DNA of 64,000 nucleotides from Gp6-AA40 sp035496255 (GTDB lineage Bacteria > Acidobacteriota > Vicinamibacteria > Vicinamibacterales > UBA2999): the NCBI GenBank assembly GCA_035496255.1, contig DATJEU010000033.1:1-64000 (forward strand), written 5' to 3'. Under the pieces are notes generated by a model, which did no database searches, was not told where the DNA came from, and saw nothing but the letters and a program-made list of their open reading frames with translations. How positions within the stretch are numbered: the stretch's first letter is position 1; every line of letters begins with the position of its first letter. Shown here one piece after another: positions 17,050 through 26,265 of this stretch. The position numbers were made by a program, and so were the translations under genes.

Positions 17050-20000
17050 TCAGAAATCGATCTGCGCGCTGAGTTTCAGGAAGCGCGGCGTCAGCACCGA
17101 GAGCGGCTGGAGCCAGGTGCCGCCCGGTACGAACGTCTGGTTGTACGTCAGCACGGCGTTCGAGTTCGTGATGTTGTAGACGTCGATCCCGGCTGTCGTC
17201 CTGGTGCGTCCGAAGCGGAGCACCTTCGCGATGCGGAGGTCGATTTCGTTCACGCGATCGCCCCACTTCTGGCCGGGCGCAAGAAGGTCGACCGCGATCG
17301 TCGATCCGGCGGCCTGGGCAGTACGGCCCAGGGCCGCGGTCACGGCGTCCTTGGGTGCGTTCCAGGTTGCGCGCAAGGGTGCGCCCTGGTCGCTGCGGAA
17401 GGTGCCGCTGAACAGCACGTCGATTTTCGGAATCGTGTAGGAACCCAGTCCCGTGATCTTGGTCACGAAGCCGGGATCGCTGTGGCAGAACGGATTTCCG
17501 GTGTTCACGACCGGACTGACGCCACCGGCCGTCGACAGTTCGGGGATCTTCGCGCGCACTTCGCAGTTGTCCTGCACGGTCTTGCCGGTGTTGACCCCGG
17601 CCTGGAAGTTCAGTCCTTTGGCCGCCCGCGCGGACATGTTGACCAGAAACCCGTTGTAACTCTGGTACTCGTTACCGAAGTTCTTGGCGTCGGTGATGTT
17701 GTTGGCCGCGGCTGTCGTGAACCCTTCCGGGGTCACGTTGTACAGGCCGCTCACCGTAAACCCGCCGCCGCCCGGCAGCCGCGGATCCGATGGCGCGGTG
17801 ATGCTGAACGGGGTGTAGTCGGCGGCGCCGAGCGCGGTGTTGTCGGTCACCGTGAAGTTGTTCAGCCACCGCTTGAAGTAGCCAGCTTCGACCGAGATGC
17901 GCGGCAGCACCTGCTGCTGCACCGAAGCGCCGAACTGCCAATCGTTCGGCCGCACGTTCCAGCCGTTGAGGATCTTCGGATCGATGGCTGCCGTCGTCCG
18001 TTGGTTGGTCCCGAACGTTGGACTGTTCATCGCTCCGCACTCATCGTTCTTGGCGCGGTCATTCAGGTCGCAGTCCGGCACGAAGTTGCCGCGTCGCGGA
18101 TCGCCCTCGGGGAACGTGAAATCGTTCCATGACCGGCTTGTTGACGTGGCGATGCGCGAGATCGGGTTCGAGATCGTATAGCTGCCGTTATAGTTGCTGG
18201 CCGGCTCGAGATACTTTCCGAAGTTCACCTTGATCGCCGTGTGACCGTTCCCGAACAGGTCCCATGCCAGGCCGCCGCGCGGCGACAGATCCTTGTAGGC
18301 ATCAACGCCCGGCGTGCGCTCGAACGTCAGCGGCGTCGGCAGGAAGTTGGTGGCTCCGATCGTCTCCGCCGGCGAGAAGCTCCATGCGCGATCGAACCGC
18401 AGCGCGCCCTGCAGCGTGAGCCGGCCAATCGTCCACTGATCCTGTCCGTACACCGCCGCGTACTCGACGCGATCCTGCTGCGTGAAGGTGCGCAACGACT
18501 GCGTCAGCGATGACGGCACGCCACCGACGAAGGTGTACGCCAGGTTCAGGCTGTTGCCGGCGTTGGTGATGTCCTCGATGAGGTAGCCGCCGATGTAACC
18601 GAACTTGAAGGAGTGAGAACCGGTCACGTACGACGCCGCCGCGCGCCACGTGGTCGGCGAGTCCCAGTCATTCGCCCAATTCATCGAACGGTATTGCAGG
18701 TTCGGGATGCCGCCGTTGACCGGCACTTTCGTGCCGTCGGACAGCGTCACCGACCCTGTCAGTTCGGTGACGCGGGCCAGATTGATCGTCGGGTTGCCCG
18801 GCGACTCCATCGGTCCCCACCGCGCCCGATACATGCCGAGTCCCGCTTCCAGCAGCAGCCGGTTGGTCATCGTTCCCGAATACGTCAACTGACGATTGCG
18901 CACGACCGTGTGACCCAGATGCCCGGAAGTCTCCGGCGAAGTCGTGGCGCTGAGACCGCCGAGGCCGATCGCTCCGTAGAAGGCGTCGTCCCACTTCTGC
19001 ACGCGGCAGGCCTTGGCGTCCTTCGTGTACGCCGCGCCGTTGCAGGGGAACTGTTCGTCCCAGTGCAGGTTGACACGATTTTTCGGCGTGACCTGCGCGG
19101 TGATGCGTGCGCTGAGCAGCTGGAAGCTCTCCGCGCCGCGGGCCTCCCTCGTCTTGTCCGGCTCGTAGAGGAACTTGGTCGGGTCGCCGGCGTTCTTGTT
19201 CGGATAGATCCCGGGAATGGTCCGATGCTGTCCCTCGTCGCGCGCGGTCGCGTAGTACCAGAAACGATCCTTCTTGATCGGTCCGCCGATGCCGAAAGTC
19301 TCGTCCCACTGGCGAATCAATTTGCCGGGCACCGCCAGGCCTGCGAGCCGCAGGTCCTCGGTGAAGTTGCTGTCGACCATGTTGCGCGAGACACCCGACA
19401 CGTAGGCCGCGCCATGGATCGTGTTGCCGCCGCTGCGCGGCACGATGCTGACGGTCGGCCCGCCCACTTCGGCCTCGCCGAGACCGCCCGACGTGGTCGT
19501 GACCACTTCCGCCGCGTTGGCAATGTCCGCCACGTAGGTGGACACGCCGCCGCCGTTCAGCGCGGCGCCGGTGTTGAGACCATCCACCTGCATCCGGCCC
19601 TCGTTGGCGCGGCCGCCGGCGCCGCCGAAGACCGTCATCTGCGGCGTCACCTGCACGTCGGCGCTGGAGCCTGCCTGCGTGACGATGCCGGGAATCAGCA
19701 CGGCGGTCGCGGCCCACGAGCGCGCGGTTGGAATCGACGTCAGCACGTCGTGCGAGAGCGAGCTCTGACGCCTGATGCTCTGCGTATCGACGATCGGCGT
19801 CTCCCCCGTGACGGTCACGGTTTCCTGGAGCTGGCCGACCTTCATTTCAGCGTTGAGAGTTGCGGTGAACGAACCGGTGAGCTCGATGCCTTCGCGCTTC
19901 ACGGTGGTGAATCCGGTGAGCGCAAAGGTGACCGCGTACGTGCCCGGACGCAAATCCAGCACCCGGTACTGCCCCGCGCTGTCCGTCGTCGCGGAGCGGA

Positions 20001-20166
20001 CTTTCTCAATCAGGACATCACTGGCCGCTTCTACGGTGACACCGGGCAGTACCGCGCCCGATGCGTCTTTGACGACGCCGGTGATTTGCGCCTGAGCAAA
20101 CACCGCCGACGGTGCAAGTAGCCCCAGGGCAACCACGGTCACCACTCCGCCGAAGAATCGACGCAT
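17050..20166 (-). CDS. Oar-like TonB-dependent outer-membrane receptor with carboxypeptidase-regulatory domain
   Basis: The 1038-residue protein has a signal peptide (MRRFFGGVVTVVALGLLAPSAVFA), then a ~90-residue carboxypeptidase-regulatory-like Ig fold (ITGVVKDASGAVLPGVTVEA; GQYRVLDLRPGTYAVTF). A plug domain follows from ~110 (ETVTVTGETPIVDTQS), then a long barrel ending in an aromatic residue (KLSAQIDF). This architecture is abundant in Acidobacteriota and resembles myxobacterial Oar. The ligand, perhaps peptide or polysaccharide, cannot be told. No partner SusD-like gene is adjacent; the 94 bp upstream hold no other gene. Confidence 0.88.
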   Translation of the reverse strand: MRRFFGGVVTVVALGLLAPSAVFAQAQITGVVKDASGAVLPGVTVEAASDVLIEKVRSATTDSAGQYRVLDLRPGTYAVTFALTGFTTVKREGIELTGSFTATLNAEMKVGQLQETVTVTGETPIVDTQSIRRQSSLSHDVLTSIPTARSWAATAVLIPGIVTQAGSSADVQVTPQMTVFGGAGGRANEGRMQVDGLNTGAALNGGGVSTYVADIANAAEVVTTTSGGLGEAEVGGPTVSIVPRSGGNTIHGAAYVSGVSRNMVDSNFTEDLRLAGLAVPGKLIRQWDETFGIGGPIKKDRFWYYATARDEGQHRTIPGIYPNKNAGDPTKFLYEPDKTREARGAESFQLLSARITAQVTPKNRVNLHWDEQFPCNGAAYTKDAKACRVQKWDDAFYGAIGLGGLSATTSPETSGHLGHTVVRNRQLTYSGTMTNRLLLEAGLGMYRARWGPMESPGNPTINLARVTELTGSVTLSDGTKVPVNGGIPNLQYRSMNWANDWDSPTTWRAAASYVTGSHSFKFGYIGGYLIEDITNAGNSLNLAYTFVGGVPSSLTQSLRTFTQQDRVEYAAVYGQDQWTIGRLTLQGALRFDRAWSFSPAETIGATNFLPTPLTFERTPGVDAYKDLSPRGGLAWDLFGNGHTAIKVNFGKYLEPASNYNGSYTISNPISRIATSTSRSWNDFTFPEGDPRRGNFVPDCDLNDRAKNDECGAMNSPTFGTNQRTTAAIDPKILNGWNVRPNDWQFGASVQQQVLPRISVEAGYFKRWLNNFTVTDNTALGAADYTPFSITAPSDPRLPGGGGFTVSGLYNVTPEGFTTAAANNITDAKNFGNEYQSYNGFLVNMSARAAKGLNFQAGVNTGKTVQDNCEVRAKIPELSTAGGVSPVVNTGNPFCHSDPGFVTKITGLGSYTIPKIDVLFSGTFRSDQGAPLRATWNAPKDAVTAALGRTAQAAGSTIAVDLLAPGQKWGDRVNEIDLRIAKVLRFGRTRTTAGIDVYNITNSNAVLTYNQTFVPGGTWLQPLSVLTPRFLKLSAQIDF

Positions 20167-20260
20167 CCAGAGCCCTCCCTCTGTCGTCAGCCCTCGGTAA
20201 CGGGGTCTGAGGAGGCGGACAGTAGTGGGGCAACGGGATCGTTGTCAACGAACCGGCGCG

Positions 20261-21856
20261 TCAGCGCTTGAGGTAGATCTCGCCCGCCTGCTTGAATTCC
20301 TCGGATTTTTCGCGCAATCCCTGACGCAGCGCGTCGGCGCTGGTTAAATTGTGTGCAACGGCATAGTCGCGCACCTGCTGCGTCAGCTCCATCGAACAGA
20401 ACTTCGGACCGCACATCGAGCAGAAGTGCGCCACCTTGGCGCCATCCGCCGGCAGGGTCTCGTCGTGATATGCGCGGGCCGTGACCGGATCCATCGCCAG
20501 GTTGAACTGATCCTCCCAGCGGAATTCGAACCGTGCCTTCGACAGCGCATCGTCCCACGCCTGTGCGCGCGGATGGCCCTTGGCGAGATCCGCGGCGTGA
20601 GCGGCGATCTTGTAAGCGATCACCCCGGTCTTCACGTCGTCCTTGTTCGGCAGGCCGAGATGCTCTTTCGGTGTGACGTAACAGAGCATTGCCGTCCCAT
20701 ACCATCCGATCATTGCGGCGCCGATTGCCGACGTGATGTGGTCGTAGCCGGGGGCGACGTCGGTGGTGAGCGGCCCGAGCGTGTAGAACGGAGCCTCCGC
20801 GCACCACTCGAGTTGCTTCGCCATGTTCTCTTTGATCAGGTGCATGGGGATGTGGCCCGGGCCTTCGTTCATCACCTGCACGTCGAACTCCCAGGCGACG
20901 CGATTCAAATCGCCCTGTGTCTTCAGCTCGGCGAACTGCGCCTCGTCGTTGGCGTCGGCGATCGAGCCGGGACGGAGCCCGTCACCGAGCGAAAAGGAGA
21001 CGTCGTAGGCGCGCATGATCTCGCAGATCTCACGGAAGCGCGTGTAGAGGAAGTTCTCCTGGTGGTGCGCAAGACACCACTTCGCCATGATCGATCCGCC
21101 GCGCGAGACGATGCCGGTGACGCGCCGGGCGGTGAGCGGCACGTAGCGCAGGAGCACGCCGGCATGGACGGTGAAGTAATCCACGCCCTGCTCGCACTGC
21201 TCGATGAGCGTGTCGCGATAGATCTCCCACGTCAGATCCTCGGGACGACCGCCGGCCTTCTCGAGCGCCTGATAGATCGGCACCGTCCCGATGGGGACCG
21301 GCGAGTTTCGGATAATCCACTCGCGCGTCTCGTGGATGTTCTTCCCCGTCGACAGATCCATCACGGTGTCGGCGCCCCAGAGCGTCGCCCACTGGAGCTT
21401 CTCGACTTCGTCTTCGATCGAGGATCGCACCGCGGAGTTGCCGATGTTCGCGTTGATCTTCACGAGGAAGTTGCGGCCGATGATCATCGGCTCGAGCTCG
21501 ACGTGGTTGATGTTCGAGGGGATGATGGCGCGCCCCTTCTCGATCTCCGCGCGCACGAACTCCACCGGCAGCCCTTCGCGAACGGCGACGAACTGCATCT
21601 CCGGGGTAATCTCGTTGCGCCGTGCGTAATAAAGCTGCGTCCCGACATGTCCGGACGCGCGGCGCGTCGCGATCCATGGCGCGCGCAGCTTCGGCAGACC
21701 CTCACGAACGTCATGCCCCTGCGGCCCGCTCGTGTCGTAGAGACGAATCGAGGCAGCGCCGTTCTCGAGCGAGACTTCGCGCGTCGGCACGCGCAGCTCG
21801 CCCTGTTGTTCGTACACCTTGCGCGAATTCGGAAATGCGGACGCGAAATCGATCAT
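20261..21856 (-). CDS. thiC: Phosphomethylpyrimidine synthase
   Basis: ThiC is a radical SAM enzyme that rearranges aminoimidazole ribotide to the thiamine pyrimidine HMP-P. The C-terminal cluster motif CSMCGPKFCSM is present, as are the core blocks MNEGPGHIPMHLIKENM and YTLGPLTTDVAPGYDHI. I start at the ATG at 21856 (MIDFASAFPNSRKVY). The upstream Met at 21913 lies inside the TPP riboswitch and cannot be the true start. At 531 residues it is somewhat shorter than E. coli ThiC, because the N-terminal domain is reduced. Expression should fall when thiamine pyrophosphate is high. Confidence 0.95.
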   Translation of the reverse strand: MIDFASAFPNSRKVYEQQGELRVPTREVSLENGAASIRLYDTSGPQGHDVREGLPKLRAPWIATRRASGHVGTQLYYARRNEITPEMQFVAVREGLPVEFVRAEIEKGRAIIPSNINHVELEPMIIGRNFLVKINANIGNSAVRSSIEDEVEKLQWATLWGADTVMDLSTGKNIHETREWIIRNSPVPIGTVPIYQALEKAGGRPEDLTWEIYRDTLIEQCEQGVDYFTVHAGVLLRYVPLTARRVTGIVSRGGSIMAKWCLAHHQENFLYTRFREICEIMRAYDVSFSLGDGLRPGSIADANDEAQFAELKTQGDLNRVAWEFDVQVMNEGPGHIPMHLIKENMAKQLEWCAEAPFYTLGPLTTDVAPGYDHITSAIGAAMIGWYGTAMLCYVTPKEHLGLPNKDDVKTGVIAYKIAAHAADLAKGHPRAQAWDDALSKARFEFRWEDQFNLAMDPVTARAYHDETLPADGAKVAHFCSMCGPKFCSMELTQQVRDYAVAHNLTSADALRQGLREKSEEFKQAGEIYLKR

Positions 21857-21883
21857 GGAATTCTCAGGCGGGAATCCGGGAAA

Positions 21884-21970
21884 GGATTGCCGCGCTCCCT
21901 CCGCCCGTTTCAACGGGATCAGGTTCCAAGGGTTTGTCTCAATCCTCAGCAGCGGCGGAGGATACCCCTG
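21884..21970 (-). promoter_or_regulatory. TPP riboswitch (THI element) controlling thiC
   Basis: Read on the minus strand, the leader contains the hallmark blocks CTGAGGATTGAGA, ACCCTTGGAACCTGATC and, after a hairpin (cccgttgaaacggg), CGGAGGGAG, in the order and spacing of the TPP-binding aptamer. It ends about 28 bases before the thiC start. Either translation control by occluding the start region or termination is possible; no T-run terminator is obvious. Confidence 0.88.
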
Positions 21971-21999
21971 GCGGCCGTGGCAATTATAAGCTTCTGCAT

Positions 22000-22812
22000 A
22001 TGCGTACCGCGTTGCTGTTCAGCTTGATCATTGTCGCGGCCTCGATCGCATCGGCACAATCGACTCCGGGCCCGACGCCGCCGAAGCAGGCATCGCCTGC
22101 GCAACCGGCGCCCGCACGTCCGCGCACCACGACACGGCCGGCCGCCGCCGCGCGAAGTGGCATCGCCGTGACGGTGACCGACACGAACGGCACGATGCTC
22201 TCCGACGTGCACGTGGACGTCACCGGACCCATGGAGCGCATGGGCGACACCAACTCGCTGGGACAAGTGAATTTTCCCGGCCTGCCTCCCGGCACGTACA
22301 CGCTGCGCTTCACGGCTGACGACGTCCTCGGGTTCGAACGCGAGGCGACGCTCCGCGGTGGCGCGGTCACCACATTGCAGATCCGGTTGACGCCGGCGCC
22401 GAAGAAAGAGGCACCGCCCCCGCCCAAACCGGCGGCAGCCCCCGCGCCGCAGGTGGGACCGGTCGGCAGTCCCCAGTGGGGATCGCTCCAGGATCTGTTG
22501 AAGAAGGCGGAGTCGGCGAAGCCGCCGCTTCGCGAGCTGATGCTGTCGTGCAGCGGCAACACGCGGAGCATGCTCGTGCTCCTCACGGAGGATCAGGCAC
22601 AGCGCGTGTACAAGGATGGTGAGAGCACGTACTACGTCCTCGACGGCCAGGGCTCGGTCAAGATTGGTGATCGCGATGGGGAAGTGACGACCGGGTCGTT
22701 CGTCTCGGTGCCGCGCGGCATGCCGTTCACGATCACTGTGAATCCGCGCAGCAAGAAGCCGCTCGCGGTGCTGTGGGTGCTCAGCGGCGAACGCTGCGAG
22801 GCCGCGAGATAG
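22000..22812 (+). CDS. Secreted protein: carboxypeptidase-regulatory-like domain plus cupin
   Basis: After a signal peptide (MRTALLFSLIIVAASIASAQ) and a Pro/Ala-rich linker, residues ~50-125 form a carboxypeptidase-regulatory-like domain (GIAVTVTDTNGTMLSDVHVDV; FPGLPPGTYTLRF). A second linker leads to a cupin-type barrel (~165-265) with YYVLDGQGSVKIGDRDGEV and SFVSVPRGMPFTI. Metal-binding histidines typical of cupins are mostly missing. The start at 22000 is where the signal peptide begins; the open frame upstream overlaps the riboswitch. Function unknown, presumably periplasmic. Confidence 0.72.
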   Translation: MRTALLFSLIIVAASIASAQSTPGPTPPKQASPAQPAPARPRTTTRPAAAARSGIAVTVTDTNGTMLSDVHVDVTGPMERMGDTNSLGQVNFPGLPPGTYTLRFTADDVLGFEREATLRGGAVTTLQIRLTPAPKKEAPPPPKPAAAPAPQVGPVGSPQWGSLQDLLKKAESAKPPLRELMLSCSGNTRSMLVLLTEDQAQRVYKDGESTYYVLDGQGSVKIGDRDGEVTTGSFVSVPRGMPFTITVNPRSKKPLAVLWVLSGERCEAAR

Positions 22813-22814
22813 CC

Positions 22815-23294
22815 GTGGCCGGACGTCTCGACGCCCGCGGGGTCATCGTCAGTTGTCCGTCGTGTAGTCGACCGAACAGAGTGCCGTTCGCGGCGCTGAC
22901 CAAATCAATCCGTTGCGGGTCGTGCAAGACAATGCTGCCGGCCGCTGCCGCGCCGGTGGAAGCGCCGGACGCCGCGGCGTTTCGCGCCGCGGTCGCGGAC
23001 AGCGCGCTGCCGCTGATCGTGGATTTCTGGGCGCCGTGGTGCGGTCCCTGCCGCATGGTCGCGCCCGAACTCGAACGCGTCGCGCGGGATGCCGCGGGAC
23101 AGTACCTGGTCGTGAAGGTCAACAGCGACGAGCTGCAGGAGATCGGTCAGGAATTCCGGATCCGGTCGATTCCGACGCTCGCGATCGTGTTCCGTGGACG
23201 CGAGCTGGCGCGCGTGGCGGGCGCGCGTTCGGCGGCGGAGATCCGCGCCTTTGCGGATCAGACCGTCGCCGAACACGTCCGCAAGGCGTCCTGA
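22815..23294 (+). CDS. trxC: Thioredoxin 2 (TrxC-type, zinc-finger thioredoxin)
   Basis: An N-terminal zinc finger (CPSC near residue 15 and CGSC near 35) precedes a thioredoxin domain with the active site WAPWCGPC and the cis-Pro loop SIPTLAIV. Thioredoxin 2 reduces cytoplasmic disulfides and responds to oxidative stress. I choose the GTG at 22815, two bases after the upstream stop, giving MAGRLDARGVIVSCPSC; an ATG at 22773 would lie inside the previous gene. Length 159 residues is slightly above E. coli TrxC (139). Confidence 0.88.
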   Translation: MAGRLDARGVIVSCPSCSRPNRVPFAALTKSIRCGSCKTMLPAAAAPVEAPDAAAFRAAVADSALPLIVDFWAPWCGPCRMVAPELERVARDAAGQYLVVKVNSDELQEIGQEFRIRSIPTLAIVFRGRELARVAGARSAAEIRAFADQTVAEHVRKAS

Positions 23295-23756
23295 TCATGG
23301 CCCAGGCCGCCGCGTCGGTTCGGCGTCGAACGGAAACCCCACGAAGTTCGCGTCCTGCTCCGGACGAAGAATCAGCGTCGTGAACATGAACAGCATGGCG
23401 TACCGGCCATCCGCGAGCCGCGTCGCGTTGATCGGTTGCCGCTGCTTCACGTGCCAGTCGTACACGTCTTCCCACGCGTTGATCCCCACCTCGATGAAAT
23501 CGGGATACTTCCGGGCGGACATGATGAAGGTGCGCTGCTGCTGACGGATTGCGCCGATCGTCGCAGAGCGTCCGAGTTCCGTCGGGTCCGACATGAACTC
23601 GTATTGCGTGCGGAGCTGGTCGATCGCTCGCGCCGCAGCCTCACTCGTGTCGTCTCCCCCACCGGCGCCGGGCGCCGCAGCGGCCGCGGCCGGAGCTACG
23701 AACAGGCCGGTCAGGCCGGCGAACAGTCCACGCCCGAGCAGGTTACGCCGCTCCAT
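23295..23756 (-). CDS. Small secreted protein with Tat-type signal, unknown function
   Basis: The 153-residue product starts MERRNLLGRGLFAGLTGLF followed by Ala-rich sequence, which looks like a twin-arginine export signal. The mature part is soluble and mixed, with conserved-looking blocks FIMSARKYPDFIEVG and EDVYDWHVKQ. An aggagg ribosome site sits just upstream of 23756, which decides this start over one eight codons earlier. It ends directly against the stop of trxC. I do not recognise a family. Confidence 0.65.
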   Translation of the reverse strand: MERRNLLGRGLFAGLTGLFVAPAAAAAAPGAGGGDDTSEAAARAIDQLRTQYEFMSDPTELGRSATIGAIRQQQRTFIMSARKYPDFIEVGINAWEDVYDWHVKQRQPINATRLADGRYAMLFMFTTLILRPEQDANFVGFPFDAEPTRRPGP

Positions 23757-23819
23757 CGTTCCTCCTGACCACGCTGGCACTGTAATGACGCCGCCGGCCC
23801 GGCTCCGGTTTGGTGCCCG

Positions 23820-25790
23820 CTACCAGGCAGCCGCGACATATCGTGCGCTGAAAACCGTCGCGCCGTCACGCAGACCGTGCGCCACGTCCAGATAGATGCG
23901 TCCGGGCGTGACTGCCGACGACAGCCGCAGGCCGACGCCGACGTCGACGTCGGCGAACGGTTCGGCGTTGCCGCGGCGCATGGACGTTCGCCCGGTGTCG
24001 ACGAATGCGGCCACGCCGATGCGTGACAGCGCCGGTGCCGCCCACCAGCGCTGCGCTTCGCCCGACGCCTGCAGCAGGAATTGGCCGAGTCGATCCACTC
24101 GCAGCCGGCCACCGTCGAGCGCGGGATGCGCGCGGAGGAGGACCGGTCGTGCCTGGCCGGTATCGCCCGCGGGCCAGAGATCGAGCGGTGCGGCAGACGA
24201 TGCGCGAGCGGCGGTCGCCGTGAAGGTGAAGACCACTGGCGGCGCAGCGCTGCGGCGGGCAGTCGTCGTCGTCACCGTCAGCGTTCCGATTCCGAAGTGC
24301 GATGGGCCGGTCCACGCATCGGCGCTCGCCTGCACCGCGATGCGGTCGCCGCGACTCACCACGAGCGCGGTCACGCCGCCAGACGCAAAGGCATCGACCC
24401 ATCGATCGGCACCGCCGCGCATCTCGACGCGCGTGAAGGGCGACAACCATCGCGCCGCGACCAGGCGTCCGCCCCGTCGCCGCGCGTCCGGCAGAATCCC
24501 GTCGAACGCCTGCGATTCGGCGTAGATGTCAACGCCCCACGTTCCCGCCCACGGTGCCGGCGAGCGGAACGAACCGCCGACGCGCGGTCGCTCGGGCCAG
24601 AAGCGCCATTCCAGCGCGACGCTCTCGCCGCCGCCACTGATCGATCCGATCGTGGCGTCGGCGGTCCGCGCAATCAGCGCGCTGGCACCAATACCGAGGA
24701 GCGACCACCGATCGTGCGGCACCAGCGGGCGTTCCGCGACGATGGCATGGACGTCGGCCGCGCCCCGCATCGGTGGCGCCAGTTCCAGCCGCGTCGAGCT
24801 CGCCGACGGCAGATCGCGCAGGGCGCGCTCGCCTCGACTGAACGACGCGACCGTGATCGGATCGCCTGGCCGCAAGCCGAGCAGGCGTTCGACCGGTCGT
24901 TGTCGCGTACGCTCGAGACCGTCCACGCGGATCAGATCGAGTTTCGGCTCCCCCACGTGATTCCAGGCGGTGAGCGCGTCGAGCGGATGGTCGAGCAGGA
25001 ACTGGCTGGTGCCGAGCAGCCGCCACGAATAGTCGTCGCTGCGATCGAGTCTCGCCGCCTCACCCGCAAGCGTCGCCGCCTCATCCCAACGGCGCTGTAA
25101 CAACCTCACACCTGCGAGTTCACGGCGCGCGGCGCTGCCGGGGCATGGCAGGGCCTCGACGAGATGCTGCCCGGCGCTTTCGAGGTCACCCTTCCGGGCC
25201 AGATCGATCCCGTCACGAATCTGCTCATCGCACGGCGTTGCGTCACGGGCGCGAGCGGTCGGTTCATCCAGCGCCGGCGGAGTCGCCGGCCGATCTCCCG
25301 GCGTGATCACCGCCATCCAGCGATCCGTCTCGTTCCAACGCCGTTCGAAGTCGTCACGTGCCATCACGCGCAGCGCGGCTCGAGCCGGATCGTGAAACAC
25401 CACGGAATCCCCGATCGCGCCGACGATGACGATGTAGTGGAATGTGTGAGGACGGTCCTCGATCAACGCGATCACGGGACGGCCGGCGCCGAGTTCACCG
25501 GCAACGATCGCGCGATCGCCGGCGATCGCCTTCGCGTTCCAGCCCCGTCGAACCAGATCGGCAACGAGCGCCGTCGTTCGAATGCCCGACGCGCTGTGAT
25601 CGACGAGCGGGGCAAACGATTCGGCCGTGAGCCCGCGCTCGCCCCAGTAGCGCAGGACCATGGCGGCGGCGGCGCCGCCGCACAGGTCTTCCGATTGGGA
25701 AACGTAAGGAACGTCGAGAATTGCTGGCTGCGCCTGCGCGCGGGCGGCAGCCAGCAGAAGAATGACAGCGACGACAGGGATCGCGCGCAA
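23820..25790 (-). CDS. PA2778-like C39-family cysteine peptidase with tetratricopeptide region and C-terminal predicted beta-barrel
   Basis: A signal peptide is followed by a papain-like C39 domain: Gln32 and Cys37 in VSQSEDLCGGAAAAM, His118 in HTFHYIVIVG and Asp134 in VVFHDPARAA. Residues ~190-290 hold helical tetratricopeptide-like repeats, as in PA2778-family peptidases. Unlike the standard family, ~370 further residues follow with alternating strands ending in Trp, typical of an outer-membrane barrel (VALEWRFWPERPRVGGSF; FATRYVAAAW-like end). A PA2779-like gene lies just upstream, the usual partner. It may process or display surface polysaccharide or peptide exporters; substrate unknown. 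Confidence 0.75.
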   Translation of the reverse strand: MRAIPVVAVILLLAAARAQAQPAILDVPYVSQSEDLCGGAAAAMVLRYWGERGLTAESFAPLVDHSASGIRTTALVADLVRRGWNAKAIAGDRAIVAGELGAGRPVIALIEDRPHTFHYIVIVGAIGDSVVFHDPARAALRVMARDDFERRWNETDRWMAVITPGDRPATPPALDEPTARARDATPCDEQIRDGIDLARKGDLESAGQHLVEALPCPGSAARRELAGVRLLQRRWDEAATLAGEAARLDRSDDYSWRLLGTSQFLLDHPLDALTAWNHVGEPKLDLIRVDGLERTRQRPVERLLGLRPGDPITVASFSRGERALRDLPSASSTRLELAPPMRGAADVHAIVAERPLVPHDRWSLLGIGASALIARTADATIGSISGGGESVALEWRFWPERPRVGGSFRSPAPWAGTWGVDIYAESQAFDGILPDARRRGGRLVAARWLSPFTRVEMRGGADRWVDAFASGGVTALVVSRGDRIAVQASADAWTGPSHFGIGTLTVTTTTARRSAAPPVVFTFTATAARASSAAPLDLWPAGDTGQARPVLLRAHPALDGGRLRVDRLGQFLLQASGEAQRWWAAPALSRIGVAAFVDTGRTSMRRGNAEPFADVDVGVGLRLSSAVTPGRIYLDVAHGLRDGATVFSARYVAAAW

Positions 25791-25826
25791 CCCGCGCCTA
25801 TGCCTGTGGCTTCCGCACGGCCGGCC

Positions 25827-26228
25827 TTACTTGACGGCGATGATGATCAGGATCAGCACCAGCAGGCCGATGATGATCGTCGTCGTCGAGATCACGACCG
25901 TCGACGCGCCACCGGCGAGCGCCTGGTCCACCGCCTTGGCCTGCGCGGACACCCGCGCCAGTTGCTCGCCATCGAGCGTGCGCACGGCGTTCTTCGCCTG
26001 CCGCAGGTCCACCCCCATCTGGCCGGCAACCGCCTTCACCTGAGCCTGATCGAGGACGCGGAGGACAGCGTCACGTTCGGCCTGTGCGGACGGAGAGTGC
26101 TGCTGCAGTAGCGCGTCGAGCGCGGCCTGCGGAGCGGCATGAGCGGCCGGCGCCGGATCGGCGGCCAGGGCCTGGGACGAGATACCAAGGGAAAAAATCG
26201 TGACGAGAGCCAGAACGAACGTTCGCAT
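25827..26228 (-). CDS. PA2779-like small membrane protein
   Basis: The 133-residue protein has a signal peptide (MRTFVLALVTIFSLGISSQALA), an Ala-rich helical middle in which DQAQVKAVAGQMGVDLRQAKN and LDGEQLARVSAQ resemble the PA2779 family, and a C-terminal transmembrane helix rich in Ile and Leu (IIIGLLVLILIIIAVK). A gaggagg site nine bases before the ATG at 26228 supports this start. It lies 36 bp before the C39 peptidase gene and is probably in one operon with it, as PA2778 and PA2779 are in Pseudomonas. Confidence 0.75.
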   Translation of the reverse strand: MRTFVLALVTIFSLGISSQALAADPAPAAHAAPQAALDALLQQHSPSAQAERDAVLRVLDQAQVKAVAGQMGVDLRQAKNAVRTLDGEQLARVSAQAKAVDQALAGGASTVVISTTTIIIGLLVLILIIIAVK

Positions 26229-26265
26229 GCGTGCGAGCCTCCTCTGCGGCATTGTAGCGAAGCTG

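Noticed and set aside
18613..20121. 502-codon frame antisense to the TonB receptor
   Set aside because: Arg/His-rich shadow of a well-supported gene.
20351..22027. 558-codon frame antisense to thiC
   Set aside because: Shadow of thiC and its riboswitch; no motif.
25164..26111. 315-codon frame antisense to the C39 peptidase
   Set aside because: Asp/Arg/His-rich shadow; the minus strand carries a signal peptide and catalytic motifs.
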